A stretch of 64,000 bases of DNA. Origin: Prinia subflava (lineage: Eukaryota > Chordata > Aves > Passeriformes > Cisticolidae). The translations under genes were made by a program, and so were the position numbers. The notes under the pieces were generated by a model that was not told where the DNA came from, did no database searches, and saw only the letters and a list, made by a program, of their open reading frames with translations. The stretch spans positions 11,286,735-11,350,734 of the forward strand of contig NC_086253.1 of the NCBI RefSeq assembly GCF_021018805.1, read 5' to 3'. Positions 52,301 to 60,757 of the stretch are shown piece after piece. Each line of letters starts with the position of its first letter. Position 1 is the first letter of the stretch.

Positions 52301-55300
52301 CAGACCACTGTAACCATCTGATTTCAGATGATACAGGCAGCCCACGTCGATGCTTGGAGAAACGTGGCAAGTGTACTGTCATGCAATGGTCTGTTCCCAA
52401 AGAACACAAAGGAAGTATCTCAGTTATCCCCAGAAAGCCAAACAGTACAATTGTGTCAGCACAGAGATGGCTGCAAAGAAATCCTGACTGTGGGGAGGAC
52501 TCACCAAGCTGGCACTTGAGCTTCCATCTCTACTTTGTATTATGTAAGCCTTTGTGAGAATACATTAATAGTCACAACTTCATAAAAAAGGAACGATCAC
52601 ACACACTGATACAAACACAGCAGAGAGTATGGAAATAAAGCTCCTCAGATAAGCACAGTCCTTGAGAATGAATGCTTTTCTTCTGCACTAACACAGGAGC
52701 TGAAGCTGACTGCTCTGGAACCTGTACAGTTTGCACAAATACAGAACCCCTGCGAGCCTACTGCTGAGCTCCAATCCCTGCCACCACAATTCCCACCCCA
52801 AAACGGAACAGAGAATACAAACTCACAGTCCATGACACTCCAAACTTGTCTATATCTAACAGTCACCAGACACAGAAATACAGAACAGATCAGTTACTGC
52901 ACAATTAACAAGACAAATGCCTACTAAAAATCAGTAAATCAGTTTTCTGAGCCACTTGCTTTTACAGTAAAGATATTTCAGCCACCTTTAATTGCTTAAG
53001 TGAAGAGGAATCCATATCCACCTAATTCTTCTCAAAAAACTAATATTGTACACAAAAAAAGTTACTTCCCTTTGAAAAATTTCAATTATATAGTCCTCAG
53101 CTATAGTCTCCCTTTCCTAGAAAGGGATGGAGAGCAGGACCACAGCTAAGTTTTCCTGTCTGAACTTTCAAACTTAGTTATCTGAGCTTTTAGAAAGTTG
53201 TTTACCTTTTGCATGAATAAGCTTTATGGGCACATTAATTTCAAGATACAGTACTATTTTCTAAATATGATTAATTGGTCCTTTCTTCAGTTTAGATATT
53301 TATTTATGGGAAGAAACAGAGGGTTATCCCATTGCTGTAAACATACACATTTGAGTAATCTAAGGATTTCAAATTAGTCATGTAAAAAAGTACAGCTAAA
53401 AGTCTTGGCCTCACAGTTCCCCCTCCTACCTATTCTTTTCCTCATACACTGATTTCCACAACTTGAAATCTACATGCTTAGTTGGGGTACTGACTAAAAA
53501 ACTATAGTCAGAAAATTTAAAAAAATATTCCTACAGGACTGTTATACAGCTTAATAAGCAGCAACACAAATACAAACTAAACAGAAAATGTTTGCATTCA
53601 AGAAATTTGTTTCCTTGAATCTGTTTGTTGCTGGTGAACTTGGAAATTTATTGATACTTGTGTACGGCAGTACCACAGCGTTACCCTACTGTAGCTGAAC
53701 CCACTCCTTATATTGTAATGAGTTATAAAAAAAACACGTATTTGAGTGACCCAAATGTATTTCTTAGGGATGATAAAAGAATAGGTATTTACAAGTAATT
53801 ATACCAGAAGCAGCACTGTTATTTTTATCAACTAGGCACACCAGCCAGATTAACATTTAACACATGGTTAGGGGAGTGCAGAGGACCAAATCCTCATTTC
53901 CTTCTCTCTTTAGGTTATGGATGAGACATACAAAACCACAAAACACATACAAAACACCACATCCTATTCCCCCCAAAATATACATGGGAAAAACTAGAAT
54001 CTACTACTAGAATATAAATCCAGACATCAGGTCCCTCTACTGGGTTAATATGGGATGGCAGGAGAAGAAACAGCCCACATGCCACTGGATCTGGGAACTA
54101 GCAAAAGCCTTCCAAGTTCAGTCACAAAGTGTCCTGTGTCATTGGCACATGCAAGCCAAACACAGACTAAAATTGGCAATGGTATCCCCATCCCAGGGCA
54201 GAGGGACGGGCCATAATCATGTATGGACTTTAAACCACAATGTAAAGCCCTAAAATTTATCTCATGTGGGCTGGGGCATCTTTTGCACTGCTCTCTTCTC
54301 TTAATATAAAAAAGAAAACTACACTTTGGGCTTTAAATATGGAAGTGAAAATTATGAAAAAGCAAGAATAAAAACTATGATCAGAGTCAGGAGAATCATA
54401 ACAATCATTCTGAAGACTTTTTATGCCTCCATATAAAAGACTACCTGACTGGAACTACTTCAAATCAGTCTACAAATAATTAGTCTTCCCGCAGAAAAAG
54501 CCTCCCTGTTTAAAACTGAAAAATCAAAAGCAAAAATTTCAACCTGGTCACAGAAGTACATAGTTTGCAGTGCAAGAGCAAATTAATTCTGAGAGTTAGA
54601 AAAACATAATCTTTTAAAAAAAATAAAAAGGATTTTTATTTTTGAGGTTCAGAAAAAAACTGTTAACTTCCAAAAACAAGTTGAAAGACGTAGATCAAAA
54701 GCAACAGAAGACACTTGATACGGAAAGTATGCATAACAAATGCATTTCAATCTTCCTACTGCATGACCAAAGGCTTACAGACAAAGCCTTTATCTCACTG
54801 AATGTCTAGCTGTTGGGGTTAGGTTTGGGTTTTTTTTAAATAAAGCCTCTATCCCTTCAAAAGTGAGAACAGTCTACAGGAAAAAGTGTATAGCTCTAAA
54901 CCATAAACTTGTTATACTCAAAATCAGCTAAGCTTACAAACAATGTGAAAGATACAACACAGAACACTGATTTTAATACTATAAAAAGGAAGATCAATGA
55001 AATAATGATTCACACAAAGTATCTTTAAATGCATTGTCTTCTGCTTCACACAGATTATATTATCTTAATGCAATATTTACTGTATCACAAACTTGTTTGA
55101 AAACACATGCATCTATAAATATATATTTTAATTAGAATTTAAGCAACAACCAAATTTTAGAAGCACCTAGTTAAGTTTGCCACTAGGAAACTAAGAGCAA
55201 GGCATTCTGATTAAAAATCACTCTAGTGGGAAGTCAAAAGGCTGTCTCACAATGTTCATATCTCCACCAACAGCAATTCTGTGGGTCTCCAAAAGTTAAA

Positions 55301-58300
55301 AACCTGACAGCAATTTCATTATTTTCTGCTTAATTTATCATTTATTCCAAAATAAGTAAATTCAGTAATAAAATGCAAATGATGAATGCATGTATAGTTG
55401 GCAGAAATATTCTGCACTTTACTTACATTAAACAGTCTGTAAATCCACACAAGTTTTATGAGGTTTTCCTTAATGAACCAAGAGTGACTAAAATGTCATC
55501 TGTCTCAGCACAAGATTCCAGTGATTTCCAAACGTTTTGAAGAGACCATTGATAGGCCTCAAATCTTAAAAAAAAATCAAACTGAACTGAACCAAATAGA
55601 CCCCCTAATACACCTAAATAATGAACACCTTATACAGCATGGTTCAAGAGACTTCTTTAGTAATCTTTTAGGCCATGTAGACATCTAATAAATGTGTAAA
55701 TCAATTTGAGAATTGTTCTCTAGAAAGACTGTAGGGGAAAAAAAAGGGTAAGTCTACCACTGAAATCCTTACTTGTCTTCTGATATGACTAGCCTCAACT
55801 AGTCACAAAACCTCCAAAATTATTTCTATGAACTGTATCACAGGACTCAAGGAAAATATGCAAACCCAATTCATACTATCTTTGTATTTTCTACTCCATC
55901 AGTCAATATTGGAGGAAAAAAAATCCCAAAGAGTCTCCTACTTCCACCCACTTAAATCCTTCCACCAGCAATATCACTGCTTCCAGAAAAACCTGAGGGG
56001 AGAGGGAAATTAAAAAAAGAAAAAAAGAGTACATAGTAAGAATGAAGGACTTCTTAAGAACTTTTACATCCTGAGCTCTTAGACTCACTTCCAAAAGTAG
56101 CAAGTATGCTTGGGTAAGAATTGTGCTCTAGGTGCCAACAATAACTAAGTTACTTTCAGTTCTTGGGTATTTAAAACCCAACCAAGCAAGCAAGCAACCA
56201 TTTAAAATGTGTATATTTAGAGAATTTTACAGTAATTCTTGATAGGTATGTATAACACATGTACAACCATAGCAGTCCTGAAGATCCTGGTACCACGGTA
56301 CAATTTATCATAAACAAGATTCCATTCTTGGTAATTCTCTATTCCTTTGAAATACAGCTGGGCAAAAATACTGGCTTATAAATTTTCCCAATATTTTAAT
56401 AGCTATTTCAGTTTAAGCCAGTGAGCCAGAATAGAAACTGCAAACATTCCAGTAAAATTTGATTGCAGTGTATTAGGGTTTTACTTTCACCTGTGTTTTC
56501 TGTGCTTGCAAAAATCTGCTATGCATTCTCTGGAAACTCATGACTTACCAATCTAACATTTTGTGACACTGAGCCTGATTCCATATAATGATACCCAACA
56601 CAGACCATTCTGACTGGGCAAGGCATAGAAGTAACACCAGTAACAAACCCAAACAAAACCCAAACAAAACAACTCCACCCTCACATACACACAAAAAAAA
56701 AGGGGAAGGAAAACCAACACAGCCCCCCTCCTCACGCACATCCTTAGTCTTATCTTTTATGCAGACATCAAACTAGATCATTGTACAAAACCAGATAATA
56801 TTGGAGAAAGCTACACAAATCTGCATCAGAGTAACACTGGAGAAACCCAGAAGACTGCATCAGAATCAAGGCCAAAACCCACATATTAAGTATTACAGAG
56901 CAGAAGAGAACATCCTGCTTATTCTCAAAAATAACCCTGAAGATCTAACCAATCAAGACTCCCATGTTCTCTTGAAATTCTAATTTTAACTGCAAACAGA
57001 AGTGACTGATAAACTGTCAACAATGATATCTTAAATAGCTGTGTATGCCTAGCAAGGCTGGGAATGGGGTTTTTTACTTATTGTTGATATTAAATCTTTT
57101 GTACTTACCTGACAGAACCTCAGTCCAGACTTCAGAGTTCCATTCCCTGTTACACTTGATGACACCAGAACACTAAAAAGAAAGCACTGAAGGAGGTTCC
57201 CTGAAGCAACTAAAACAATGCTAATGATACAAAAAACATTTTGAGGTGGAATGATCTTAATGACCATCTTAGCTTCACTCTGTAGCATTTCTAATGAAGA
57301 TGACACTATCCATAAGATTAAGACTTCCTAAATTAGTCCTCTTCACTCTCATCCCCCGAAAAAGCAAACTGCAATGGATTGTTCCTATGCATAACCCCAC
57401 TGTGAGACCACATATTGCTTGTAACCTGCTCTGAACAGAAGTCACTGCTATTTTTGAGGAAACAGGGATGGCTACTCAATATTGGCAAAAACAAGAATTC
57501 TAAAAGCAAAGAATCACAGAATCACATTAGAGCTCAGGCTGAAAAGGACCTCAAAAAATCATGTGGTCTACCCTTCCAAGGGAAAAGACGACTAGACAAG
57601 ACTACCTAGCATCCTAAAACCTCCAGCAACAGGGATTCTATCACATTCCTGAGGAGGCTGTTCCAGTGAATGACTGTTCTCACTACAAGAAAAAAGAAAA
57701 AGAAAAAAAATTCTCATATCAAGATGAAACTGCTCCCAGTGCAACATGTACCCATCGTCCCTGTCTTCTCCATGTGAATAGAGTGCTTCAGTCCCTTTTG
57801 CAGCTGTCCTCTAAGTTGGAGAGAAATCATTGCAATAAGCCCACTATTGAGAATAGTTCTTTCCATGGAAATTCTCTTATCTTTCTTAAGAATTAATGGA
57901 TTGGGAGAAAAAATTCCTGAGATGCCAAGGACAAAATCTTCAATGAGAATTAATCTGGGTTAAAGAAGCTCAGCAGCTCTAAGTATTTTACTCCTAAATT
58001 ACTTCTCATGTAGGTATTTAATTCCTGTTCTCCTCCTTGACTTCTATTTGCAGACAACACTAGTATATGTTTTTCCCCTTTGCCTTAACATTGTACCCAT
58101 CACCAAAATCGGACTGAAATTGCTTATACATAAATATATGTTTTAGAGTAAAGGTTTTCTTGTTTCTGAGTAACTTCACTAAACCAAAACTAATTCAAAA
58201 TGTCGAGCAATACAAAGAACCAGTAAGCAATAATTAAAATAAAATAAATTTAAAATCAGTACTAAATAACAAAACAAGCACATGTGTTTAAAGATTTCGT

Positions 58301-60484
58301 CAACTATCTATGTAAGAAATTTGTACTTGCAGGCTTTACAAACTAAGCTATTTGAAAAAGGAATTAGGGAGAAGTATGTTTTGTAACAAGTGCATCTAAT
58401 CATTACTATAGAATATAATCTCAAAACTAAATTGGTATTAGGTCCCAAAACTTAGAAAATGGTTAACTGAAGTAGGGCGAACAACTCCAGTAAAAGTACA
58501 TTATAAACAGGATCAAATTGGAGGAGGTAAAAAAAAAAATCTTCCAGCTTCAAAGCCTAATGTTGTTCAGAAGACATCCTATACATGGCACCACAGCACC
58601 ACAGGTTTTGGCTACCCTGTCAGCATGTGGTATTCTTCTCCCTTTGGCTCATTAGGGTCAGATAATCAACTTGGAAAAAGAATGGACACATCCCTTAAAG
58701 CTCTGTTATCAAACCCACAAAGGATCCAGTTAAGGTATCAAAACGAGAAATAAACTGAATGAGATTTTCATAATGTAGTTACCCTGCTTCTTGCAAAGCC
58801 TGATAAAAAGAAAACTAATTTTGGCACTTCAGTAATTTGAAATATCACAGTAGCAACTTCAAAGTTATGACTGTGGTCTGAAATGGACTGAAAAGAAACA
58901 CGTCTTCATTTCCCCCAAGGCCACTGGCCTATCTCTAAAGCTCCTCAAGTTCTCATGTGGTTTCAATTGGTTTTGTTTTTAATGTCCTCATCCCACATGC
59001 TCCTTTCAAACAGGTTTTGGAACCTTTTTCTGCTCCCCTCTAAAATACAGCTATTCATGTCTGACCAAGACCTACATGTTAAGGTACAATCCAGAAAGTG
59101 CTTAAACTGAGTTTTTTAAATTATTATTAATCACAGGGTTGTTGCTGATGTCACCTACTGCTGCCAGATACACTTTTGAACAAAAAGAAACAAAACACTT
59201 TTACAGATACAAGTTTTCTGGTTTGCACAAGGGAAGCATGAAGGCTTTTCTGCACACTAATGGTTGATAAGAGTTCACAAACTGGCACCACCTGGCATGA
59301 ATTTTTTGTGCCTCAGTTGCACTTACATCTATCTCACAGTAATCTGCTCTGCTTTTGCTGGATTTTTAAAAAGATAAACTAGGTGACAATCAAAGTTCTG
59401 AAGCAGTTAGGTAGCAATGTCTGAAGTATAACCAAAACAACAGTAATGAAAATGGAGTAATAATTAACCTAACAAATAATAGGTATTTGCTTTCCTTCCT
59501 TCCCACTGTCACCACAGCCACTTCCTAAGACAACACAGCCTCTTCTGAAAACACTGTTAATTTCCCTGAGTCCTGAATTCAAAAAAATCCACTATTAAAA
59601 GTATTTCTATACAGGTTCATGATGCAGAGAAATTAAAAAAAAAAAAGGAAAAAAAAAAAGAGAAAAAGCTATTGAGACTGAACAGTACGTTACAGGGTAA
59701 CAACTCTCCCGCATGCTTTTTATCAGCATTCTGCATTAATATTATTTAGAAGAGATGAATAATGCATGTAAAATAATGTATTTCAAATACCTGAGCACTA
59801 AAAAAGTATTTGGGGGATGTCTATTCTTTACTCGTAATAGCACAACATGAAATCCATGGGAAGTGATGGGGGGGGGGTCTATAAACTACTGTGGAACTGG
59901 GCAATTTGACACAGTTTACAAGAATTACATTCACGTACTAATACTAAATTAAGCTTCTAATCACAAGTAGTGACTGTCTCCTCTTAGGACACACACATTC
60001 CAGTGTTAACAATTCTGATATCAACTGTAGCCGTGTGAAAACATTGTTTAATGTAATTGCCCACACAGCAACCTAACTACTTTAATCTCAGTTCACCCAC
60101 CAAATCTGACTCCTGTGTGCTTTATACCCTCCTTCCACCCACACACTTAAAGACAGCCACCCCCACAACTGAGGCACACCCAGGTATAATACACAAAACA
60201 TAACTGGTACAAAAACTCACTTTCACTGGACAACATCTAAAATATGTAAATACCTGTTCCTGCAGGTCGTAGTCATAGCTATCATGCAGCAGAAGACTGA
60301 GGACATACCGAGTATAAATCATGGCATCAATGCCACACTTCTCTAGCTCTTGTCCCAGCCAGGTCTGCACTGGACCCAAAGCATGTAGCAGAGACATTTC
60401 AGAAACAGATACAGGGCCTGGATAAGAGCTTGAGGAGCTTTCAGATGGCAAACCATCCACAACAACTGTACAGATAGGGCGCAT
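16218..60484 (-). CDS. KIAA0232: KIAA0232 protein, complete coding region in eight exons
   Basis: Exons in coding order are 60254-60484, 46180-46317, 33249-33315, 31802-31883, 27216-30513, 19531-19612, 17375-17472 and 16218-16397. They join in phase into 1391 residues (human about 1395 from memory). Seen: a compact N-terminal part (residues 1-123) with [20 protein letters not shown] and [16 protein letters not shown]; Ser runs near 204-210 and 352-358; then a long acidic, Ser-rich, probably disordered body carrying most of the protein; a [12 protein letters not shown] motif near the C terminus; and an acidic end [10 protein letters not shown]. No signal peptide, membrane segment or enzyme motif is visible. 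Known: it is a vertebrate-conserved protein with no established function, so I assign none. It lies upstream of TBC1D14 on the same strand. Confidence 0.95.
16398..17374 (-). other. KIAA0232: KIAA0232 intron 7
   Basis: Just under 1 kb of AT-rich intron between the last two coding exons. Nothing else recognised. Confidence 0.8.
17375..17472 (-). CDS. KIAA0232: KIAA0232 coding exon 7 (residues 1300-1332)
   Basis: A 98-nt exon from acceptor caatttaag at 17473 to donor ATATG|gtaagt. With the G from exon 6 it encodes [19 protein letters not shown] and then [14 protein letters not shown], acidic and likely disordered. It matches the human protein in both half-motifs ([14 protein letters not shown]). 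Confidence 0.93.
17473..19530 (-). other. KIAA0232: KIAA0232 intron 6, with an internal GC-rich island
   Basis: A 2.06-kb intron. It is AT-rich at both ends, with a short TA microsatellite near 17940, but contains a sharply bounded CpG-dense island at about 18110-18470 that includes a tandem repeat. Open frames of 110-191 codons on the minus strand there are low-complexity Pro/Cys/Arg artefacts of the repeat. Confidence 0.75.
18248..18438. repeat. CGGCAC-based GC-rich minisatellite with higher-order units
   Basis: Dense GGCACGGCACCGGGCACGG-type sequence built on a 6-nt CGGCAC motif. Longer units starting GGCCCCGGCACCGGGCACGG recur at 18281, 18323 and 18359 (spacing 42 then 36 bp), then degenerate into near-12-mers. 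CpG is frequent, so methylation and length variation are likely. Confidence 0.92.
19531..19612 (-). CDS. KIAA0232: KIAA0232 coding exon 6 (residues 1273-1300)
   Basis: The minimal exon starts after aatctgcag (AG at 19614-19613) in phase 0 and ends in phase 1 at GAAG|gtaagc. It encodes [20 protein letters not shown] and FPASQCE. A branch-point-like ctaaac about 30 nt before this AG supports it. The 27 nt further upstream (19613-19639) would read FPILNTNLQ, resembling human FPVLNTDIQ, but the bases before them are AC rather than AG. The upper boundary is therefore either 19612 or, less likely, 19639. Confidence 0.85.
19613..27215 (-). other. KIAA0232: KIAA0232 intron 5
   Basis: A 7.6-kb AT-rich intron between the large exon and exon 6. 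It contains a reverse-oriented CR1 fragment (26861-27110), an A-run near 20786-20802 and a roughly 22-bp tandem duplication (AAGAAAANGTAAGATGTAA) near 26199-26240. I found no further exon. Confidence 0.7.
26861..27110 (-). mobile_element. CR1 LINE 3' fragment
   Basis: Opens with CACAGAATCACAGAA, the reverse complement of the CR1 tail repeat. It continues through GAGGTTCAAAAGGAACTCTGG, CTGCTCAAGCTGGGCCC and GTTCAGATGGAACCTCC, hallmark CR1 3' words on the complement. It is 5'-truncated and in the same orientation as KIAA0232. CR1 is a non-LTR retrotransposon; this copy is dead. Confidence 0.88.
27216..30513 (-). CDS. KIAA0232: KIAA0232 large coding exon 5 (residues 173-1272)
   Basis: A 3298-nt exon from acceptor ttctttcag at 30514 to donor GAAGAG|gtatgt at 27216. 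It starts [19 protein letters not shown] and ends [10 protein letters not shown]. It holds two Ser runs, basic patches, long acidic Ser/Glu stretches and conserved islands such as [43 protein letters not shown] and [22 protein letters not shown]-type sites and acidic clusters suggest many phosphorylation sites (inference). Open frames of up to about 150 codons on the opposite strand are shadows of this exon. Confidence 0.97.
29961..29981 (-). repeat. (AGC)7 coding trinucleotide repeat in KIAA0232
   Basis: Seven identical AGC codons on the minus strand encode a Ser run near residues 352-358. The other Ser run in the exon, near residues 204-210, uses mixed Ser codons. The pure tract is therefore the better candidate for recent slippage and length variation. 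Confidence 0.9.
30514..31801 (-). other. KIAA0232: KIAA0232 intron 4
   Basis: A 1.3-kb AT-rich intron with no repeat or other element recognised. Confidence 0.8.
31802..31883 (-). CDS. KIAA0232: KIAA0232 coding exon 4 (residues 146-173)
   Basis: An 82-nt exon entered in phase 1 (G|AG = Glu) after ccaaaacag and left in phase 2 (AT|G = Met) at GAAAT|gtatgc. It encodes EKIHKKLEG followed by [17 protein letters not shown]. Charged and proline-containing, it links the helical N-terminal part to the disordered body. Confidence 0.93.
31884..33248 (-). other. KIAA0232: KIAA0232 intron 3
   Basis: A 1.36-kb AT-rich intron. Nothing else recognised. Confidence 0.8.
33249..33315 (-). CDS. KIAA0232: KIAA0232 coding exon 3 (residues 124-145)
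   Basis: A 67-nt exon between acceptor cgtgcag and donor CAAG|gtgagg. It encodes [20 protein letters not shown] and KQ, a probable short amphipathic or coiled-coil helix, and ends in phase 1. It matches the human protein closely. Too short for ordinary ORF calling; placed by sequence and splice phase. Confidence 0.93.
35387..35400. promoter_or_regulatory. AP-1/Maf-like composite motif in intron
   Basis: TGAGTCAGCTGACG combines an AP-1 site (TGAGTCA), a T-MARE half (TGAGTCAGC) and an overlapping E-box (CAGCTG), with CpGs just beyond. Motif match only. Confidence 0.25.
36321..36339. repeat. (AAAC)n microsatellite
   Basis: About five tandem AAAC units in KIAA0232 intron 2. Confidence 0.85.
37597..37690 (-). 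mobile_element. CR1 LINE 3' fragment (short)
   Basis: Contains CACAGAATTTGTTTAGG, GTTGGAAAGCACCTCTGG, AGATCATCTAGTCCAAAACC and CCTGCTTAAACAGG, matching the reverse complement of the CR1 3' end. About 100 bp remain. Confidence 0.8.
40290..40328. repeat. Degenerate GTAATGTAA tandem repeat
   Basis: A run of TGTAATGTAATGTGTAATG, continuing as TAAGTGTAAGTGTAATGTAA, a short imperfect pentamer/hexamer repeat in KIAA0232 intron 2. Confidence 0.75.
40775..40933 (+). mobile_element. CR1 LINE 3' fragment
   Basis: Sense-strand CR1 3' end: CCAGGCTGGATGGGACTC, CTGGTCTAGTGGGAGGTGTC, CCTGCCCATGGCAGG, CTTTAAGGTTCCTTCCAACC, ending in the tail repeat ATTCTATGATTCTATGA. It lies antisense to the host gene. Confidence 0.93.
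46180..46317 (-). CDS. KIAA0232: KIAA0232 coding exon 2 (residues 78-123)
   Basis: This 138-nt exon is phase 0 at both ends, with acceptor gcttttag and donor GAA|gtaagt. It encodes [20 protein letters not shown] and a Lys/Cys-rich helix-like stretch ending RSASDE. It is nearly identical to the remembered human protein, the most conserved block I see. A phase 0-0 cassette could be skipped without a frameshift. Confidence 0.96.
49811..51099 (+). mobile_element. CR1 LINE, 5'-truncated, 3' end of ORF2 plus 3' UTR
   Basis: About 1.3 kb of CR1 in the sense direction. It starts near GGGGAACTACAGGCCAGCC, passes through degraded reverse-transcriptase-end words (CCAACATGGCTACATGGC, TTGGTGGCCTTCTATGACAG, GACCTGGACAGGCTTGAGAG, CTTCATGAAGTTCAACAAGG, TCCTGGGCTGCATCCAAAGC) and ends at CAAACCATTCAATGTTTCC. 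The ORF2 frame is interrupted; short open frames in both strands here are its debris. Antisense to KIAA0232. Confidence 0.93.
57511..57760 (-). mobile_element. CR1 LINE 3' fragment, diverged
   Basis: Begins GAATCACAGAATCACATTAG, the reverse CR1 tail, then AGGACCTCAAAAAATCATG and GGAGGCTGTTCCAGTGAATG, then an A-rich expansion and TGAAACTGCTCCCAGTGC. The right boundary is uncertain and may extend to about 57.9 kb. Confidence 0.75.
59633..59665. repeat. A-rich simple repeat
   Basis: Runs of A separated by single or double G, plus strand. Low-complexity sequence or a decayed poly-A. Confidence 0.85.
60254..60484 (-). CDS. KIAA0232: KIAA0232 coding exon 1 (residues 1-77)
   Basis: ATG at 60484 opens [16 protein letters not shown] and the exon closes in phase 0 at CAG|gtattt. 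The residues match remembered human KIAA0232 almost throughout. A stretch around residues 36-72 ([18 protein letters not shown] onward) looks helical and ordered. The ATG context is weak (T at -3, C at +4), but conservation with mammals begins here, which fixes the start. Confidence 0.95.
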
Positions 60485-60757
60485 GAATCTAGGTGGTTGG
60501 CATCCTTATAACGTGAAGCATTTTCTGTAGTTGATTTTCCGTCGGTATCTGGAGGTGATTTTCACTCCAGTAAATAGGAGAGAGGCTGGACTTCTAGGAC
60601 AATCATTTATATTTCCTGGCTGTTAGCCGACTAGAGACGAACATCACTCTTCAGGCATGACCAGTGAATAAACTAAATCCTAATAGCAAACACATATGTA
60701 GATGTGTTTTTCTACCTTAATTTCACATTGAGGCCAGATGCAAGTCCCCAGCAGGAC
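60485..60757 (-). other. KIAA0232: Likely KIAA0232 5' UTR, part of the first coding exon
   Basis: On the minus strand a good acceptor, tttcctctttatag, ends at 60758, and the sequence runs from there to the ATG without another clear acceptor. It holds several upstream ATGs, including one short ORF ending 4 nt before the main ATG. A possible internal donor, AAG|gtagaa near 60714, means this could instead be two pieces. The first exon and promoter lie beyond the right edge. Confidence 0.45.
60489..60521 (-). promoter_or_regulatory. Upstream ORF of 10 residues before KIAA0232
   Basis: ATG at 60521 encodes MLHVIRMPTT and stops with TAG at 60491-60489, four bases before the KIAA0232 ATG, which itself has a weak context. 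It would matter only if the transcript includes this leader, which I infer but cannot show. Confidence 0.4.

Larger units (their letters stand above)
46318..60253 (-). other. KIAA0232: KIAA0232 intron 1 (between coding exons 1 and 2)
   Basis: A 13.9-kb AT-rich intron. It contains the largest CR1 remnant (49811-51099, forward), a reverse CR1 fragment (57511-57760), an A-rich simple repeat (59633-59665) and a G-run near 59868-59877. No other exon recognised. Confidence 0.7.
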
